Of a stretch of DNA of 7,646 nt, positions 5,634 through 7,646 are shown one piece after another. The notes below the pieces were generated by a model that was not told the origin of the DNA, ran no database searches, and saw only the letters and a list, made by a program, of their open reading frames with translations. Where the stretch lies: NCBI GenBank assembly GCA_009930125.1, contig RZYZ01000098.1:1-7646 (forward strand), in the 5' to 3' direction. The position numbers and the translations under genes are program-made. Origin of the DNA: Clostridia bacterium (GTDB lineage: Bacteria; Bacillota; Clostridia; Clostridiales; Clostridiaceae). How positions within the stretch are numbered: the stretch's first letter is position 1; every line of letters starts with the position of its first letter.

Positions 5634-5662
5634 TCCAGTTCCAAGTCTCCTTATGGTATAAT
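5634..5662 (+). promoter_or_regulatory. Extended -10 promoter of lepA
   Basis: A perfect TATAAT at 5657-5662 is preceded by TGG (5654-5656), the extended -10 signature. The -35 position at 17-bp spacing (5634-5639, TCCAGT) is poor. Transcription should start near 5669, leaving a leader of about 25 nt before the ATG at 5695. It is divergent from the rpsT promoter, with the two predicted starts about 100 bp apart. Confidence 0.8.
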
Positions 5663-5694
5663 ATATTTTGGGAAAAAGTTATGAGGTGAAAGTA

Positions 5695-7497
5695 ATGCAG
5701 AGCGAAAGACAAAAGAAAATTAGAAACTTTTCCATCGTTGCACACATCGACCATGGAAAGTCGACCTTAGCGGATAGGCTTATAGAATATACGGGTACGC
5801 TGACCCATAGAGAAATGGATAAACAGGTCCTTGATAATATGGAGCTGGAACAGGAAAGAGGAATTACCATCAAATCCAAAGCCGTGAGACTGGTCTATAA
5901 GAGAGAAGATGGAGACTATATCCTTAATCTCATTGATACTCCAGGCCATGTGGATTTCAATTATGAGGTTTCCAGAAGCCTTCAGGCATGCGAAGGCGCG
6001 ATTCTTGTGGTGGATTCCACTCAAGGAGTTCAGGCACAGACATTGGCGAACTGTTATCTGGCACTGGATAATGATCTGGAGATCCTGCCTGCAATCAATA
6101 AAATCGATCTGGCTTCCGCACGTGTTGAGGAAGTCGTAAAAGAAATAGAAGATGTTATAGGCATTGAAGCGGAAAACTGTCCGAAGATTTCCGCCAAAAC
6201 AGGCCTGAACATATTGGATGTGCTGGAAGGAATCGTAGAACATATTCCTGCTCCGGAAGGAGACGAGGATGGAACATTAAGAGCGCTGATCTTCGATTCC
6301 ACCTATGATTCCTACAAAGGAGTAGTATCTTTCGTAAGAATCAAAGAGGGAACCATCAGACCTGGAACAAAAGTGAAATTCATGGCCACAGGAAAAGAAT
6401 ATGAGGTGACTGAGGTCGGTGTATTCGTTCCGGAATACCTTCCAGTGGAAGAGCTGAAAGCGGGAGATGTCGGTTATATCACCGGAAGCATCAAGAATGT
6501 AAGAGATGCGCGAGTGGGTGATACTGTAACCACAGCAAAGAATCCGGCTACAGAAGCCCTTCCTGGCTACAAGAAAGCCGTTCCCATGGTGTTCTCGGGA
6601 ATCTATCCCGTGGATGGTGCAGACTATGAGGAGCTGAAGGAAGCCCTTGAAAAACTGCAGATCAATGATGCGGCATTGGATTTCGAATACGAATCATCCA
6701 TTGCGTTAGGTTTCGGATTCAGATGCGGGTTTTTAGGTCTGCTTCATATGGAAATCATACAGGAGCGAATCGAAAGAGAGTTCAATATTCCGATCATCAC
6801 AACAGCCCCATCTGTCATCTATAATGTATACAGAACAGATGGTTCATCTGTTCAGATCACGAATCCGACCAATATGCCTTCTCCTACTGAAATCGACCGC
6901 ATGGAAGAACCGGTGGTCAAGGCATCCATCATCACCCCATCAGACTATGTCGGGGCTGTCATGGAACTGTGTCAGTCCAGAAGAGGCGTATATGTGAGTA
7001 TGGAGTATGTGGAGCAGACAAGAGCGGTTGTGACGTATAAGATTCCACTCAATGAAATCATCTATGACTTCTTTGATACCCTGAAATCAAGAACAAGAGG
7101 ATATGCTTCCCTTGATTACGAGCTTGCCGGTTATCAGGTCACAAAGCTTGTGAAACTGGATATTATGCTCAATGGAGAGGTTGTGGATGCCTTGTCCATG
7201 ATTGTACCTGAAGAAAGAGCATACGTGAAGGGACGAAACATCGCTGAAAAGCTCAAGGAAGTGATTCCTAGACACATGTTCGAGATTCCGATTCAGGCAG
7301 CCATAGGCTCCAAGGTCATTGCCAGAGAAACTGTCAAGGCTATGCGTAAAGACGTCCTTGCCAAGTGTTACGGTGGAGACATCACCAGAAAGAAGAAGCT
7401 GCTTGAAAAGCAGAAGGAAGGTAAGAAGCGAATGAGACAGGTAGGGTCGGTTGAAGTCCCTCAGGAAGCATTCATGAGCGTGCTGAAAGTTGAGTAG
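5695..7497 (+). CDS. lepA: Elongation factor 4, ribosome-associated GTPase
   Basis: LepA (EF-4) is a translational GTPase that binds the ribosome and can back-translocate tRNAs. The 600-residue product has the expected length. GTPase motifs are G1 AHIDHGKST (16-24), G2 RGIT (55-58), G3 DTPGH (81-85, with H85 as the catalytic histidine), G4 NKID (135-138) and G5 SAKTG (166-170). They are followed by EF-G-like domains II, III and V, and by the LepA-specific basic C-terminal domain (about 490-600, including CYGGDITRKKKLLEKQKEGKKRM). I chose ATG 5695, which has GAGGTGA 5-8 nt upstream. The in-frame TTG at 5668 falls at the predicted transcription start and has no SD. The gene runs almost directly into hemW, the usual Firmicutes order. 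Confidence 0.97.
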   Translation: MQSERQKKIRNFSIVAHIDHGKSTLADRLIEYTGTLTHREMDKQVLDNMELEQERGITIKSKAVRLVYKREDGDYILNLIDTPGHVDFNYEVSRSLQACEGAILVVDSTQGVQAQTLANCYLALDNDLEILPAINKIDLASARVEEVVKEIEDVIGIEAENCPKISAKTGLNILDVLEGIVEHIPAPEGDEDGTLRALIFDSTYDSYKGVVSFVRIKEGTIRPGTKVKFMATGKEYEVTEVGVFVPEYLPVEELKAGDVGYITGSIKNVRDARVGDTVTTAKNPATEALPGYKKAVPMVFSGIYPVDGADYEELKEALEKLQINDAALDFEYESSIALGFGFRCGFLGLLHMEIIQERIEREFNIPIITTAPSVIYNVYRTDGSSVQITNPTNMPSPTEIDRMEEPVVKASIITPSDYVGAVMELCQSRRGVYVSMEYVEQTRAVVTYKIPLNEIIYDFFDTLKSRTRGYASLDYELAGYQVTKLVKLDIMLNGEVVDALSMIVPEERAYVKGRNIAEKLKEVIPRHMFEIPIQAAIGSKVIARETVKAMRKDVLAKCYGGDITRKKKLLEKQKEGKKRMRQVGSVEVPQEAFMSVLKVE

Positions 7498-7500
7498 GTG

Positions 7501-7646
7501 ATGAGGTTGAATACATACGGTTTATACATCCATATTCCTTTCTGTGAGCAGAAATGCTATTACTGCGATTTCGCTTCCTACTCCGGAAAGGGAGCGTATG
7601 TAGAAAAGTATCTGAATGCGCTGTCTAAGGAAATAGCAGCCAAGAC
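7501..7646 (+). CDS. hemW: HemW-type radical SAM protein, N-terminal part only
   Basis: HemW is a coproporphyrinogen III oxidase-like radical SAM protein that binds haem and is thought to insert it into target proteins. Older annotations call it HemN. Only 48 codons are inside the window. They show the family start LYIHIPFCEQKCYYCDFASY, with the 4Fe-4S cluster cysteines C15, C19 and C22 of the CxxxCxxC motif. The gene begins three bases after the lepA stop if ATG 7501 is used. However, AGTAGGTGAT (7493-7502) is the likely SD and overlaps that ATG. TTG 7507, giving MNTYGLYIHIP, is 8 nt from the SD core and may be the real start. It is surely co-transcribed with lepA. The family is secure; the start is uncertain. 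Confidence 0.92.
   Translation, partial: MRLNTYGLYIHIPFCEQKCYYCDFASYSGKGAYVEKYLNALSKEIAAK

Noticed and set aside
5668..5694. TTG 5668 as the lepA start
   Set aside because: It coincides with the predicted transcription start, has no SD and would add nine residues. ATG 5695 has a well-spaced SD and gives the usual LepA N-terminus.
1..7646. CRISPR array, tRNA, insertion sequence or phage attachment site
   Set aside because: I saw no spaced direct repeats, cloverleaf-like sequence, transposase or terminal repeats. The gene order is an undisturbed core neighbourhood.

Overview
The window looks like a chromosomal core segment from a low-to-moderate GC Firmicute, most likely an anaerobic member of the Clostridia. 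The evidence is the gene order comEC-holA-rpsT-lepA-hemW, which is a conserved Firmicutes neighbourhood, together with strong purine-rich Shine-Dalgarno (SD) sites, frequent AGA and GGA codons, and several non-ATG starts. I cannot name the genus. The equivalent segment of Bacillus carries gpr and spoIIP between rpsT and lepA. Neither is present here, which hints at a lineage that does not form spores, but this is inference only.

Layout, left to right. (1) A 5'-truncated gene for a secreted coiled-coil M23 (LytM) peptidoglycan endopeptidase, closed by a clear rho-independent terminator. (2) About 390 bp without a confident gene. It is AT-rich in its right half and contains several short inverted repeats, leading into a strong SD. 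(3) A tightly packed unit read to the right: a short sigma-70 family factor, then a ComEC-type DNA-uptake channel protein whose start lies inside the sigma gene (13-nt overlap), then holA (DNA polymerase III delta), whose GTG start shares one base with the comEC stop. It ends at a long hairpin. (4) rpsT (ribosomal protein S20) on the opposite strand, with its own terminator, a near-consensus promoter and a structured leader of about 100 nt. (5) A divergent extended -10 promoter driving lepA (elongation factor 4), followed almost directly by the first 146 bases of hemW, which runs off the window.

How the genes fit together. HolA loads the replicative clamp, S20 and LepA serve the ribosome, and HemW is a radical-SAM haem-related protein. 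These are housekeeping functions. The less ordinary part is the sigma/comEC/holA unit. A small alternative sigma factor is translationally coupled to a DNA-uptake channel gene, which suggests, but does not prove, a competence-type regulator. The ComEC protein also lacks the C-terminal metallo-beta-lactamase domain found in the long members of its family. The initiation region of the sigma gene is odd: its SD fits poorly with the only standard start codon available. I saw no mobile element, CRISPR array, tRNA or phage gene.
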